A stretch of 64,000 nucleotides of DNA from CAYLSV01 sp964386435. GTDB taxonomy: Bacteria > Planctomycetota > Phycisphaerae > Tepidisphaerales > Tepidisphaeraceae. A program made the position numbers and the translations under genes. The stretch covers positions 15,932-79,931 of the forward strand of contig CAYLSV010000006.1 of NCBI GenBank assembly GCA_964386435.1. The letters are read 5' to 3'. A model generated the notes under the pieces. It saw only the letters and a list, made by a program, of their open reading frames with translations, made no database searches and had not been told where the DNA came from. Below are positions 41,257 through 53,254 of this stretch, piece after piece; position 1 is the first letter of the stretch, and each line of letters starts with the position of its first letter.

Positions 41257-42357
41257 TCAAACCTGCTCGGCGGCCTCGGTTTCGGCGGGAGCGTCGTCGG
41301 CGTCGTCGTCATCGTCGGGCATCACGAAGTCGCCGTCCTGCATGCCGACCTTGGGCAGGTTGTTCAAATCCATGCCCAGCGACAGGCCTAGGTCGACCAG
41401 CTTTTTCTTCACTTCGCGCAGGCTCGTCTTGCCGAAGCTGCGGACCTTGAGCAGCTCCGACTCGTGCTTCTGCACGAGCTCGCGGACGTTGGCAATGCGG
41501 GCCGACTCCAGGCAGTTGTTGGCCCGGACGGAGAGGTCCAGCTCCTGGACGGTCATGTTCAGCTTCTGCTCCAGCTCTGGGTCGGTGCTGGGCTGGGCCG
41601 CCTCGGCCATGCCGCTGACGGCCTCCTCGGTGGCGAACTCGTCGCCGAGGTCAAAGTAGCTGACGAACGGGTTGAGGTGCTTGCGGAGAATTTTCGCCGC
41701 CTCGACCAAACCCAGCTCCGGCGTGATCGTGCCGTCGGTCCAGACCTCCAAGATCAGGCGGTCGTAGTCGGTCCGCTGGCCGACGCGGGCGTTCTCCGTG
41801 CTGTAGCGGACCCGGCTGATCGGGCTGAAATCGCTATCAACGGCGATCGCCCCAAGCTCGACCTCGTCGCCCTTGTCCATGTTCTCCGTCGCCATGCGGA
41901 AGCCGCGGCCCTTGCCGACGGTGAGGACCATGTCGAACTCGATGTCCTCGGTGAGCGTCGCCAAGACCAGGTCCTCGTTGATGACCTCGACGTCCGGGTG
42001 CAGCTCGATGTCGCCGGCCTTGACCTCGCCGGCGGTGTTGCGGGTGACGCGGATGTCGCGGTCGTCATCGCCTTCCAGGCTCACGACCAGCGACTTGACG
42101 TTCAGGATAATGTCGGCCACGTCCTCCAGGACGCCGGGGATGCTGGTGAACTCGTGGTCGGCCCCCTTGATCTTCACCTGCGTGACGGCCGCCCCCTCGA
42201 GCGACGACAGCAGAATCCGCCGCAGGCTATTCCCCACGGTGGTGCCAAAGCCGCGCTCGAAAGGCTCGGCGGTGAAGCGGGCGAAAGTGTCGGTCGACAC
42301 TTTTTCATCGGCTTCAACGCGGGCCGGAAGCTCTAGTCCTCGCCATTGCATGCGCAT
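41257..42357 (-). CDS. rpoA: DNA-directed RNA polymerase subunit alpha
   Basis: Predicted protein of 366 residues. The N-terminal dimerisation domain has FERGFGTTVGNSLRRILLSSL, the usual rpoA signature, then ITPELGLVEAAKIL. The C-terminal domain (about 275-345) has LDLSVRANNCLESARI and FGKTSLREVKKKL, the helix-hairpin-helix that binds UP elements. The tail is strongly acidic (DDDDDADDAPAETEAAEQV). AAGGAAAA precedes the ATG at 42357. The preceding 152 bases (42358-42509) hold no gene. Confidence 0.97.
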   Translation of the reverse strand: MRMQWRGLELPARVEADEKVSTDTFARFTAEPFERGFGTTVGNSLRRILLSSLEGAAVTQVKIKGADHEFTSIPGVLEDVADIILNVKSLVVSLEGDDDRDIRVTRNTAGEVKAGDIELHPDVEVINEDLVLATLTEDIEFDMVLTVGKGRGFRMATENMDKGDEVELGAIAVDSDFSPISRVRYSTENARVGQRTDYDRLILEVWTDGTITPELGLVEAAKILRKHLNPFVSYFDLGDEFATEEAVSGMAEAAQPSTDPELEQKLNMTVQELDLSVRANNCLESARIANVRELVQKHESELLKVRSFGKTSLREVKKKLVDLGLSLGMDLNNLPKVGMQDGDFVMPDDDDDADDAPAETEAAEQV

Positions 42358-42509
42358 GATGGTTTTCCTTTGTGGGGAAGGGGGTGATGGTTGACCAACG
42401 GTCCGCAACGGATCGCTCGGATTGCCGCCTTCACCGGGAAGGCCATCTTTGCCGAACCTCGCCGTTGCGAAATCTGTGAATTGTAATTGCTGAGTGCTGA
42501 TCTTACGGA

Positions 42510-42884
42510 TCAGGTTTTTCGGGCTTTGGTTGTCTTTGCGGTGGCGACCAACATCTTCATAATTTCTTCGCCTTCGTCTTTCAGGTCGCCGATCCGGCCG
42601 GCGGGAACAAGGCGGCCCTCCACCAGCAGTTCAAGCCAGTACAGCGACTCGTCTAACTCCTGCGTCGCGCTCTCTACCTTGCTGATAAATTCGGCCCTTG
42701 ATCGCGCCCGACGTGCCTCGCGATACTGAGCACCCACCGAGGTGCCGGATCGCACAAGCTGCCGTGAGATGACACCCGCAGGCCCACCGTTGCCGATCGC
42801 GGAGCAAAGCCGAATGATCCGCAGGGCGAACCGCTTTGTCCGCACACCGACATCCCGCGACTTGTTCGGCAGATCAGCAATCAT
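42510..42884 (-). CDS. Four-helix bundle protein (23S rRNA IVP-like)
   Basis: Predicted 124-residue helical protein. DVGVRTKRFALRIIRLC, then SRQLVRSGTSVGAQYREARRA and ELDESLYWLELLVEG match the four-helix bundle family first known from ORFs inside 23S rRNA intervening sequences and common as free-standing genes. Function is unknown. It lies between rpsK and rpoA, where most bacteria have rpsD, and runs in the same direction. ATG 42884 is preferred over the TTG one codon earlier. Confidence 0.85.
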   Translation of the reverse strand: MIADLPNKSRDVGVRTKRFALRIIRLCSAIGNGGPAGVISRQLVRSGTSVGAQYREARRARSRAEFISKVESATQELDESLYWLELLVEGRLVPAGRIGDLKDEGEEIMKMLVATAKTTKARKT

Positions 42885-42902
42885 CAATCACCGATCCGAC
42901 AT

Positions 42903-43280
42903 CTAGACACGGCGTTTCTTCGGCGGGCGGCAGCCGTTGTGGGGCATGGGCGTCACGTCCTCGATGCCGATGACCTTGAGGCCGGCGTTTTGGAGGTTCA
43001 GGACGGCCTGTTCGCGGCCGGCACCGGGGCCCTTGACGCGAACCTCGATCTCCTGCATGCCGGCCCGGCGGGCCTCGTTGGCGGCCGTCTCGGCGGCGCG
43101 GCCGGCGGCGAAGGGCGTGCTCTTGCGGCTGCCCTTGAAGCCCTTGGCCCCGGCGGACGACCAACTGATCGTCTCGCCGGCCAGATCGGTGATCGTCACG
43201 ATCGTGTTGTTGAACGTGCTCTGCACGTGTGCGATGCCGCGGGTCACGCCGCGACGGGTCTTTTTCTTGCTCTTGGCCAT
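42903..43280 (-). CDS. rpsK: 30S ribosomal protein uS11
   Basis: Predicted 125-residue protein. [19 protein letters not shown] near the N-terminus and [13 protein letters not shown], then [13 protein letters not shown] and [20 protein letters not shown] are the standard uS11 blocks. It follows rpsM on the minus strand across a 147-base gap that carries an inverted repeat (43351-43400). Confidence 0.97.
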   Translation of the reverse strand: MAKSKKKTRRGVTRGIAHVQSTFNNTIVTITDLAGETISWSSAGAKGFKGSRKSTPFAAGRAAETAANEARRAGMQEIEVRVKGPGAGREQAVLNLQNAGLKVIGIEDVTPMPHNGCRPPKKRRV

Positions 43281-43350
43281 GAATGGTTCCTGCGGTTCAG
43301 TGGGTGAAAGCCCTCGCCGCGGTTAGGAAAATGATGAGTGATGAGTTGAG

Positions 43351-43400
43351 GAGTGATGAGTGCCGGAAGAACCACAATTCCAATTCGGCACTCATCACTC
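43351..43400. repeat. Iterated-word hairpin between rpsM and rpsK
   Basis: GAGTGATGAGTGCCG (43351-43365) pairs perfectly with 43386-43400. The arms extend outward imperfectly to about 43331 and 43421, built of repeated GATGAGT words (and ACTCATC on the other side). Low GC for the region. It lies in an otherwise contiguous ribosomal operon, so it probably modulates rather than ends transcription. Confidence 0.7.
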
Positions 43401-43427
43401 ACCCACTCATCATTCATCACTTCCGGC

Positions 43428-43802
43428 TTACTTGACGCCCTTCTTGCCGGCGACGGTTTTCTTCTTGCCCTTGCGGGTGCGGGCGTTGGACTGGGTCCGC
43501 TGGCCGCGGACGGGCAGGCCGCGGCGGTGGCGGAGGCCGCGGTAGCAGCCGATGTCGCGGAGGCGGGCCACGTTCTGCGACACCTGCCGGCGGAGGGCAC
43601 CCTCGACGACGTAGCCGTTTTCCAGCACGGTGGTGATCTGGGCGAGCTCCTCTTCGGTCAACTCGCTGGCCTTGCGGTCCGGCTCGATGTTGGCTTCCTT
43701 GAGCACCTCGAGCGCGTTGGTCGGCCCGACGCCGAACAGGTAACGCAGCGAGATGCCGATCTTCTTGTTGTTCGGGATGTCGACGCCGGCGATACGGGGC
43801 AT
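43428..43802 (-). CDS. rpsM: 30S ribosomal protein uS13
   Basis: Predicted 124-residue protein. [19 protein letters not shown], then [28 protein letters not shown] and the C-terminal [25 protein letters not shown] in part match uS13 throughout. It contacts the P-site tRNA and forms bridges to the large subunit. It lies 110 bases after rpmJ, the usual order, with another iterated hairpin between them. Confidence 0.97.
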   Translation of the reverse strand: MPRIAGVDIPNNKKIGISLRYLFGVGPTNALEVLKEANIEPDRKASELTEEELAQITTVLENGYVVEGALRRQVSQNVARLRDIGCYRGLRHRRGLPVRGQRTQSNARTRKGKKKTVAGKKGVK

Positions 43803-43829
43803 GGGGGAGTCCGGAAGTGGGTGAGTGAT

Positions 43830-43895
43830 GAGTGGTGAGTACCGAGTTCCGGAGCAAGACAGCGGTGCCGATCCGGCACTCGGTACTCTTCACTC
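43830..43895. repeat. Iterated-word hairpin between rpmJ and rpsM
   Basis: Arms 43830-43852 and 43873-43895 pair over 23 bases with three mismatches; core GAGTACCGAGT. Further copies of the words GAGTGATGAGTG and GGTACTTCC flank it. Same construction as the hairpin at 43351, with partly shared words. Confidence 0.65.
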
Positions 43896-43912
43896 GGTGT
43901 TCGGTACTTCCC

Positions 43913-44029
43913 CTAGCCTTGCTTCTGCTTGTGCTTGGGGTTGGCGGAGCAGATCACGCGGACGATGCCTTTGCGGCGGACGATCTTGCAGTTCTCGCAG
44001 ATGCGCTTGACGCTGGCACGGACCTTCAT
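43913..44029 (-). CDS. rpmJ: 50S ribosomal protein bL36
   Basis: A 38-residue protein. [20 protein letters not shown] and the following [14 protein letters not shown] give the bL36 zinc ribbon: Cys11, Cys14, Cys27 and His33. It opens the ribosomal cluster (rpmJ, rpsM, rpsK, rpoA, rplQ), all on the minus strand. No secY, map or infA gene lies upstream; a PEP-CTERM gene is there instead. Confidence 0.95.
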   Translation of the reverse strand: MKVRASVKRICENCKIVRRKGIVRVICSANPKHKQKQG

Positions 44030-44074
44030 GACTGGCTCCACAATCTCGGGGTTCAACGGCAAACCGCGGCCGGG

Positions 44075-44113
44075 CGGCCGTGGCGGGCCGATATGGTTGG
44101 CACGCCACGGCCG
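44075..44113 (-). terminator. Hairpin between PEP-CTERM gene and rpmJ
   Basis: CGGCCGTGGCG (44075-44085) pairs with CGCCACGGCCG (44103-44113) across a 17-base loop. It lies 28 bases after the stop of the PEP-CTERM gene and before rpmJ, so it probably separates the two transcripts. Only a weak T run (GGTTTG) follows on the minus strand. Confidence 0.4.
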
Positions 44114-44141
44114 GTTTTCAAGTTTTCCGGCCGACTACTTC

Positions 44142-45464
44142 TCATCGGCGACGCACCAACGCCAGGCCGGCGGCCGCCAGCAGGCCTAGTGAGGCCGGCT
44201 CAGGCACGGCAATTGTCATCAACGCCTGCCCCGCGTTGGCACCGCCAACCGTCCGCAGCCGACCGGCGAACAGCAGTTCGCCCGTGCTTGACAACACGGC
44301 GTCGTCGATGCTGAAATCACGCAGCACATACTCGGCGGCCGACCCGTCCACATTCACCGGGTCGCCGCTGGTGATCAGAACATCAGTGTTGTTGTAAACG
44401 GCGACAAGGTCGCCGTCGCTGGTGTCGCCGATGATGACGAAATTGCCGTTGCCGTCGACGGTGATGCCGTCGAAGTCGGTCCAAATCGCCGACCCTCCGG
44501 CCACGGCGTCGCCTTCGGTGGCGATCAGGGTGCCGTCAATCACGACCCACTCGGTGCCGTCGGCGTTGCTGCCGCGGGCGAACCAAGTGCCGTCCTCGAT
44601 CATGGCGGCGGTGCTGACGGCTCCGTTGCTCACCGGCGAGGTGAACCCGCTGCCGGGCAACGGTTGGCCGCCGACGATCACGCCCTGGCCGTTGACGACC
44701 ACCGTGTCAATGGTGCCGGCCCGGGCTTGGGTGAGATAGCTTTGGCCGTTGTTGCCGAAGAAGGTTGTTTGGAATTCGAAAAACTCGGTGGCCGCGGGTG
44801 CCCCAGGCGGGGTGGTGCCAACCTCTTGGTAGGTGGTGCCTTCGAAGACAACCGCCCCGCCGAAGTCGGCCACATCCTCGAGGCTCCCCTGCAGGCCCAG
44901 GCCGCCGGTGGGGGCGAGGTAAGGCGAGTTGATGCCGCCGCCGCTGAGCGTGCTGCCGCCGAAGCTGTCGCCGGCGGTGGCGAGAACGCTGAGTTGCTGC
45001 GTTACCGCGTCGAAGCCGTAGACGAGGTCATCGCCCTGGCTGACGCTGCCGAGGCGGCGCTGGCCGGTGAAGGCGAAGCCGCCGTTGTCACGGATCGAGA
45101 GCTGGCGATCGAAGCTGACCGTCAGGCTGCCGTCGCTGAAGCCGGGGGCAGGCTCACCCTCCACGATGACGCTGGCGGCCGACGGGTTGGCGAGCGGGGC
45201 AACAATAATGGCGTCATCGAAGAAAGTGCCGCTTATTTCTCGGTCAACTTTCACGCCAAAAAATGTGCCGTCGGGGCTGAGGAATGGGCGATCGAAGGCG
45301 GTTTGGCTGGACGTTGAGTCGTTGAACGTGCCATTGTTGCCCGGCAAGTTGTTGGTCGGTGAGCCGGGGATGCCGGTGAAGATGGCCTCCGCGGTTTGGG
45401 CGTTGGCGGTGGTCGCGGCGGCAAAGATGGCGGCGGCGGACGTGAGGTGGGCGAGCTTGGGCAT
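44142..45464 (-). CDS. PEP-CTERM surface protein with repeated NGxG strands
   Basis: Predicted 440-residue secreted protein. Signal peptide MPKLAHLTSAAAIFAAATTANAQ. The body repeats beta strands ending in motifs such as VVVNGQGVIVGGQPLPGSG, VVIDGTLIATEGDAVAGG and YNNTDVLITSGDPV, a tandem-repeat style often seen in planctomycete PEP-CTERM proteins. The C-terminus VPEPASLGLLAAAGLALVRRR is a clear PEP-CTERM signal. CTCTGGAGA precedes the ATG. Function unknown; likely exosortase-processed at the surface. Confidence 0.85.
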   Translation of the reverse strand: MPKLAHLTSAAAIFAAATTANAQTAEAIFTGIPGSPTNNLPGNNGTFNDSTSSQTAFDRPFLSPDGTFFGVKVDREISGTFFDDAIIVAPLANPSAASVIVEGEPAPGFSDGSLTVSFDRQLSIRDNGGFAFTGQRRLGSVSQGDDLVYGFDAVTQQLSVLATAGDSFGGSTLSGGGINSPYLAPTGGLGLQGSLEDVADFGGAVVFEGTTYQEVGTTPPGAPAATEFFEFQTTFFGNNGQSYLTQARAGTIDTVVVNGQGVIVGGQPLPGSGFTSPVSNGAVSTAAMIEDGTWFARGSNADGTEWVVIDGTLIATEGDAVAGGSAIWTDFDGITVDGNGNFVIIGDTSDGDLVAVYNNTDVLITSGDPVNVDGSAAEYVLRDFSIDDAVLSSTGELLFAGRLRTVGGANAGQALMTIAVPEPASLGLLAAAGLALVRRR

Positions 45465-47359
<1,895 letters not shown>

Positions 47360-47382
47360 GGGTCGTTAAGAAGGCCACTCCA

Positions 47383-47604
47383 ATGAACCAGTTGAGCAGG
47401 TACCGTGTAATAAGCCGAAGAGCCGGATCGCGGCCGGGTTCACAGTTGGGCGGAGCCCCGCTTCTTATTCCGATCGTTCGATGGCACATCATCGATGAGC
47501 GAACGGGTAAAGATTTGGAGGGATCGTTTACCAGTGAGGTTGCGGCGGTCAGAGAGGCGGACAGGCTGAACGCGGCGTCGGACTCCGGTAAAGCCATGGA
47601 ATGA
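47383..47604 (+). CDS. Small uncharacterised protein between groEL1 and the BrnT gene
   Basis: Possible 73-residue protein starting 23 bases after the groEL1 stop. The C-terminal half IVRWHIIDERTGKDLEGSFTS, followed by EVAAVREADRLNAASDSG, reads like a small folded protein (two strands and a helix); the first 30 residues are less convincing. No good ribosome site. It could be a diverged remnant. No family recognised. Confidence 0.35.
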   Translation: MNQLSRYRVISRRAGSRPGSQLGGAPLLIPIVRWHIIDERTGKDLEGSFTSEVAAVREADRLNAASDSGKAME

Positions 47605-47660
47605 TTGAAGGTTAGCCGGACGATCGGCATCAGATGGGGCTGCCGCTCGAGAGGTGACTG

Positions 47661-48005
47661 ATGCTCTTTCACTGGGACTCGACCAAGGCTGAGGAGAATC
47701 GCAAGAAGCATGGCGTGACGTTTGAGGAGGCGACAACGGTGTTTGCCGACTCGCTCGCATTCACAAGGCATGATGAGCGGCACTCGCAGGATGAAGACCG
47801 TTCCACCACCATCGGCCGAAGCAACAAGATGCGTGTCCTATATGTGGTCTCGACGGAGCGAATTGTCGAGGATGACCGATCCGTGATCCGAATCATCAGC
47901 GCCCGGAAAGCCACAGCTTCTGAATCGAGGACCTATGTCGACCGAATCGCAGCCATCATCAACCCGCCCCGCCGACGAGGACGCAGAGTTCGGCGTTCCC
48001 GATGA
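47661..48005 (+). CDS. brnT: BrnT family toxin
   Basis: Predicted 114-residue protein. The BrnT (DUF497) pattern is clear: FHWDSTKAEENRKKHGVTFE, then ATTVFADSL, EDRSTTIGRSNKMRVLYVV and RIISARKATASESRTYV. BrnT is a RelE-fold ribonuclease toxin neutralised by BrnA. GAGAGGTG precedes the ATG. The last 71 bases overlap the antitoxin gene in another frame and add a basic tail (RRRGRRVRRSR) beyond the usual BrnT length. It sits between groEL1 and groES. Confidence 0.85.
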   Translation: MLFHWDSTKAEENRKKHGVTFEEATTVFADSLAFTRHDERHSQDEDRSTTIGRSNKMRVLYVVSTERIVEDDRSVIRIISARKATASESRTYVDRIAAIINPPRRRGRRVRRSR

Positions 48006-48252
48006 GGAAACGCCGGAGCTGACGGGTAATTTTTTCGAGAACGCCGAGCGCGGCAAGTACTACTTCCGGATGATGCAAGGCTCCAACGTCGTTCGGATCG
48101 CACCGGAACTGACGGAGCATTTTCCCAATGAGCAGTCGGTGAACGATGCCCTGCGGGCCCTGCTCGGGCTGCGGCAGGTGATGAGCCGGCTGCCGACCGA
48201 GACCGAGACGAAACCGACCGAGCCGAACCGCGAGAAGCGGCAGTCGGCGTGA
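47935..48252 (+). CDS. brnA: BrnA-like antitoxin
   Basis: Predicted 105-residue protein. DEETPELTGNFFENAERGKY matches the toxin-binding region of BrnA (D-E-N-P-E-x-T), and VVRIAPELTEHFPNEQSVND followed by ALRALLGL resembles its ribbon-helix-helix DNA-binding part. It would neutralise BrnT and repress the module. ATG 47935 follows GAGGA at 5 bases and overlaps the toxin gene by 71 bases. It ends 26 bases before groES. Confidence 0.75.
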   Translation: MSTESQPSSTRPADEDAEFGVPDEETPELTGNFFENAERGKYYFRMMQGSNVVRIAPELTEHFPNEQSVNDALRALLGLRQVMSRLPTETETKPTEPNREKRQSA

Positions 48253-48278
48253 ACCCAACCCACACCTTATCCATCACG

Positions 48279-48572
48279 ATGGCCACTAACCTCAAACCGC
48301 TCAATGACAAGCTGATCGTCCGCCGGGACGAGGCCGAAGAAACCACTGCCTCGGGTATTGTCCTGCCGGACGCCGCGCAGGAGAAGCCGACTAAGGGCAC
48401 CGTGCTGGCCGTCGGGCCGGGCAAGCTGGCCGACAACGGCAGCCGGACGGCCGTCGGCGTGAAGGTCGACGAGGTCGTCTACTACGGCAAGTACAGCGGC
48501 ACCGAAGTCGAAGTCGACGGCGAAAAGCTCGTCATCCTCCGCGAATCGGACGTCCTTGGCGTCTTGGAGTAA
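48279..48572 (+). CDS. groES: Co-chaperonin GroES
   Basis: Predicted 97-residue protein. KPLNDKLIVRRDEAEETTAS, GIVLPDAAQEKPTKGTVLAV, the mobile-loop region and VVYYGKYSGTEVEVDGEKLV match GroES end to end. It caps GroEL rings. It lies next to groEL2 with 127 bases between, and only 26 bases after the BrnA gene, so some of its transcription may come from the toxin-antitoxin promoter. TATCCA sits 5 bases before the ATG as a possible leaderless promoter. Confidence 0.96.
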   Translation: MATNLKPLNDKLIVRRDEAEETTASGIVLPDAAQEKPTKGTVLAVGPGKLADNGSRTAVGVKVDEVVYYGKYSGTEVEVDGEKLVILRESDVLGVLE

Positions 48573-48587
48573 GCGAACGTCAAGTTC

Positions 48588-48684
48588 GACTTGGTGAAGT
48601 GTGACTTGGTGATTTGCCGGAGACGGCAGGTCCAGGTCACTTCGCCAAGCTGCTCCAAATCAACAAGTCACTAATCAACAAGTC
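48588..48684. repeat. Iterated-word hairpin between groES and groEL2
   Basis: Arms 48588-48616 and 48656-48684 pair over 29 bases with five mismatches. Each arm itself contains a repeated word (GACTTGGTGA / GACTTGTTGATT). The loop holds a smaller hairpin (TGCCGGAGACGGCA). Same construction as the hairpins at 31980, 43351 and 43830, but with different words. Confidence 0.65.
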
Positions 48685-48699
48685 AAACTTAGGAAATCA

Positions 48700-50331
<1,632 letters not shown>

Positions 50332-50340
50332 CATCATCCG

Positions 50341-50691
50341 ATGCCGGAGACCGTCGAAGCCATTGTCGAAGCCGACGGCCGCGTCCGCCTCGCCTCGCCC
50401 CTCACCGGGCGGGGCGAGGCGAGACGCGCCTATCTCCTGATCCTCGACGAGGCACCGATTGAGCGGGAACCTACGCCGCTCGTGCCGTTGAAAGCCGGCA
50501 TCAAGTTCAACGGCTCACCGGAGGGCCGGCGCCTTTGGGATGAGTGGCTGGCGAGTCAACCGGAAGACCCCGAGGTCGAGGCCCGTGTTTGGCAACAAGT
50601 TCAGGCCAAGGCGATCGCCGACGGATTTGGGGACGACGACTGGTCGGAGGCGTACAGGGAGTTCAAGCGTCGCAAGGCGGAGTCGGAATGA
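50341..50691 (+). CDS. Putative antitoxin of PemK/MazF-type module
   Basis: Predicted 116-residue protein. The N-terminus PETVEAIVEADGRVRLASPL, with two strands and a turn, resembles DUF104/AbrB-like antitoxins; the C-terminal half is a charged helical region (RLWDEWLASQPEDPEVEARV ... YREFKRRKAESE) likely to wrap the toxin. The assignment rests mainly on position: its stop overlaps the start of a PemK-type toxin (ATGA). TAACAT ends 6 bases before the ATG, so it may have its own leaderless promoter though it begins 9 bases after groEL2. Confidence 0.6.
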   Translation: MPETVEAIVEADGRVRLASPLTGRGEARRAYLLILDEAPIEREPTPLVPLKAGIKFNGSPEGRRLWDEWLASQPEDPEVEARVWQQVQAKAIADGFGDDDWSEAYREFKRRKAESE

Positions 50692-51005
50692 GGCGTGGCG
50701 ACATCTGGTTCATCGATTTTCCGGACGACAAGGTACGACCCGGTGTCATCATGACCCGCGACCAGTCGATCGATGGCTTGATCCGGCTGGTGGTCGTTCC
50801 CGTGACCACGAGGCAACGAGGCTTGGATATCGAAGTCGAGCTCGCCCCACCCGCATCGCCGCTGCCCCGCCTCAGCTATTGCAAGTGCGACGAACTTTAC
50901 ACGCTCGACAAGACCCACTTTGTCGACTTCGTCGGCCACCTTGATACAGATGATCTTAACGCGGTGGCCGAAGCCGTCTCGCTCGCCCTGGATCTGGCAT
51001 ATTGA
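50688..51005 (+). CDS. Type II toxin, PemK/MazF family endoribonuclease
   Basis: Predicted 105-residue protein. RRGDIWFIDFPDDKVRPGVI is the family opening (RGD-x-W ... RP-x-V-I), followed by VVPVTTRQRG and ELYTLDKTHFVDFVG, the usual later strands. MazF/PemK toxins cut single-stranded mRNA and are held by an antitoxin encoded just upstream, here through an ATGA overlap. It ends 75 bases before dnaJ. This is the second toxin-antitoxin pair within the chaperone region. Confidence 0.9.
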   Translation: MRRGDIWFIDFPDDKVRPGVIMTRDQSIDGLIRLVVVPVTTRQRGLDIEVELAPPASPLPRLSYCKCDELYTLDKTHFVDFVGHLDTDDLNAVAEAVSLALDLAY

Positions 51006-51080
51006 AGCGCCCGACGAACACGCGCGGCACGGGCAGCGTCCAAGATGATCGGCCGCGCCGCCGCCACCTGCCACACCATT

Positions 51081-52229
51081 ATGCCCGCCACCTCTGCCAA
51101 GCGTGATTACTACGAAGTCCTCGGCGTCGAGAAGTCGGCGTCGGAGGCGGACATGAAGCGGGCGTACCGCAAGCTCGCCATGAAGTACCACCCCGACCGC
51201 AACGAGGGCGACGCGGCGGCCGAGGCGAAGTTCAAGGAGGCGGCCGAGGCGTACGAGGTGCTCTCCGATTCGGCCAAGCGGCAGCGTTACGACCAGTTCG
51301 GCCACCAAGGCGTCGCCGGGGCGACCCGCGACTACGGCCACATGAACGCCACGGATATCTTCTCGATCTTCGAGGAAATGCTCGGCGGACGCGGCGGGAT
51401 GGGCGGCTTCGGCGGCATGGGCGGTCGGCAATCCCGCGGCGGCCCGGCTCGGGGTTACGACCTGGAAACCGAGGTCGAGCTGACCCTCGACGAGGTCGCC
51501 AGCGGCACCGAGAAGACGATCGAGTTCGACCGCAGCGGCGTCTGCGAAACCTGCGACGGCAAGGGCGTCAAGCCCGACGCCGTGCCCATGCCCTGTCGGA
51601 CCTGCGAGGGCCAGGGCCGGGTCGCTCAGCAAGGCTTTGGCGGCATGTTCCGCATGGTCAGCGCCTGCCCCGCCTGCAAAGGTCGCGGCCAGACCGTCCG
51701 GCCGCAGGATAAATGCGGCGACTGCAGCGGCAACGGCCGGATCAAGGTCAAACGCAAGGTCAGCGTCAAAATCCCTGCCGGCGTCCATGAGGGGCAGGCC
51801 GTCCGCATCGCCAACGAGGGCGAGCCCGGCGCCGGCGGCGGCCCGGCGGGCGACCTCCCCTGCTACATCGCCGTCAAGCCCCACGCCCGCCACGACGACG
51901 ACCTCGTCTGCCAGGTGCCCATCAGCTTCGCCCAGGCCGCCCTCGGCGGCCAGGTCCAAGTGCCCACGCTCGACGGCCGCGCCGACGTCGACCTCCCCGC
52001 CGGCACCCAGCACGCCCAAACCTTCACCCTCAAGGGCAAGGGCCTGCCCGACCTCCGAAGCTATAAAAAGGGCGACCAGATCGTGCAGATCCTGATCGAG
52101 ATCCCCAAGAAGCTGACCGATCGCCAGCGCGAGCTGCTCACCGAGTATGCCGAGAGCGAGGACCACGCCGTGATGCCGCAGAAGCGGTCGTTCTTCGGCA
52201 AGGTGAAGGATCTGTTCGACGGCGACTGA
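51081..52229 (+). CDS. dnaJ: Chaperone DnaJ
   Basis: Predicted 382-residue type I J-protein. J domain with [20 protein letters not shown] and YHPDRN (HPD); a Gly/Met-rich linker ([15 protein letters not shown]); four zinc repeats [24 protein letters not shown] and CGDCSGNG; then the C-terminal substrate domains. It stimulates DnaK, which is not in the window. The ATG at 51081 is used because it starts the J domain. The next gene is grpE, 35 bases on. Confidence 0.97.
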   Translation: MPATSAKRDYYEVLGVEKSASEADMKRAYRKLAMKYHPDRNEGDAAAEAKFKEAAEAYEVLSDSAKRQRYDQFGHQGVAGATRDYGHMNATDIFSIFEEMLGGRGGMGGFGGMGGRQSRGGPARGYDLETEVELTLDEVASGTEKTIEFDRSGVCETCDGKGVKPDAVPMPCRTCEGQGRVAQQGFGGMFRMVSACPACKGRGQTVRPQDKCGDCSGNGRIKVKRKVSVKIPAGVHEGQAVRIANEGEPGAGGGPAGDLPCYIAVKPHARHDDDLVCQVPISFAQAALGGQVQVPTLDGRADVDLPAGTQHAQTFTLKGKGLPDLRSYKKGDQIVQILIEIPKKLTDRQRELLTEYAESEDHAVMPQKRSFFGKVKDLFDGD

Positions 52230-52264
52230 ACCGTCACCCCACCCCTGCTAAGTTGAGTCCAACG

Positions 52265-52867
52265 ATGTCCCCGTTCCGCAGGAAACCCGCCGTGCCGCAA
52301 GACGAACCCGTGGCCGAAGAACAAGTCGATACCCAGGAAGAGGCGTACGAAGACGACGCCCTCACCGAGGAGGAAGACGCCCCCGCCGACGAGCCGGACG
52401 AGTCGGCCGAGTTGGAGAACCTGCGCACCGAGAAGGCCGCCCTCTTCGAGAAGCTCGCCCGCGCCCAGGCCGATTTCCAGAACGCCGAGCGGCGCATTGC
52501 CCGCGACGCCGAGCAGCGGCTGACCGTCGCCATCAGCAGCTTCCTCAAGGAGCTGCTGCCGGTCATCGACAACCTCGAACGGGCCATGCAGGTCGACCCG
52601 GAACTGCCCGCCAGCGCCGTCATCGGCGGCGTCCAGGGCACGCACAGCCAGTTCCTCGACGTCCTGAAAAAGAACGGCCTCAACCGCATCGAGCCCGCCC
52701 GCGGCGACGACTTCGACGCCGGCCGCCACGAGGCCCTAATGCGCCAGGCCGACGACGAGTTCGCCGATCGCACCGAGTCCGTCGTCACCCAGCTCCTCCA
52801 ACCCGGCTACGCCCTGGGCGATCGGGTCGTCCGCCCCGCCCAAGTCGCCGTCAGCCAACCTTCTTGA
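52265..52867 (+). CDS. grpE: Nucleotide exchange factor GrpE
   Basis: Predicted 200-residue protein. An acidic N-terminus (EEQVDTQEEAYEDDALTEEE), a long helix (LENLRTEKAALFEKLARAQA), then LKELLPVIDNLERAMQ and the C-terminal wing with HEALMRQ ... VTQLLQPGYALGDRVVRPAQ and VAVSQP. It releases ADP from DnaK. TAAGTT lies 10 bases before the ATG as a possible close promoter, otherwise it is read with dnaJ. Confidence 0.95.
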   Translation: MSPFRRKPAVPQDEPVAEEQVDTQEEAYEDDALTEEEDAPADEPDESAELENLRTEKAALFEKLARAQADFQNAERRIARDAEQRLTVAISSFLKELLPVIDNLERAMQVDPELPASAVIGGVQGTHSQFLDVLKKNGLNRIEPARGDDFDAGRHEALMRQADDEFADRTESVVTQLLQPGYALGDRVVRPAQVAVSQPS

Positions 52868-52875
52868 GCCCCGCC

Positions 52876-53226
52876 ATGCCCACCTACGACTACCAATGCA
52901 AGGCGTGCGGCCAACGCTGGGAAAAGTTCCAGAGCATGTCGGCCGACCCCGACAAGACCTGCCCCCATTGTAAACAAGATCACGCCCAACGCCTGATCGG
53001 CACCGGCGCCGCCGTCATCTTCAAAGGCGGCGGCTTCTACGAAACCGATTATCGCGACGCCAGCTACAAAAAAGCCGCCGACGCCGACAAGCCCGACTCG
53101 GAAAAGAAGGACAAGTCCGAGACGAAAGAATCCAAACCCACCGAAAAGCCAGACAAACCAATCAAGCCCGACCCCAAGGTGGAGGCTCCGAAGACAGAAC
53201 CGAAGAAGCCGGACCCATCCAACTGA
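52876..53226 (+). CDS. FmdB-type zinc ribbon protein
   Basis: Predicted 116-residue protein starting 8 bases after the grpE stop. MPTYDYQCKACGQRWEKFQS and the later CPHCKQDHAQRLIGTGA form the FmdB/putative regulatory zinc ribbon (CxxC ... CxxC). FKGGGFYETDYRD is the typical next block. The rest is a low-complexity Lys/Pro/Glu/Asp tail (DKSETKESKPTEKPDKPIKP). It probably travels in the dnaJ-grpE operon. Function of the family is not established. Confidence 0.85.
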   Translation: MPTYDYQCKACGQRWEKFQSMSADPDKTCPHCKQDHAQRLIGTGAAVIFKGGGFYETDYRDASYKKAADADKPDSEKKDKSETKESKPTEKPDKPIKPDPKVEAPKTEPKKPDPSN

Positions 53227-53254
53227 CCGTCTAGGCAGATATTGGCTTGTCTGC

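Noticed and set aside
43330..43912. CRISPR-like repeats in the ribosomal operon
   Set aside because: The repeated GATGAGT/ACTCATC words form opposed arms of hairpins rather than equally spaced direct repeats with unique spacers, and no cas gene is present.
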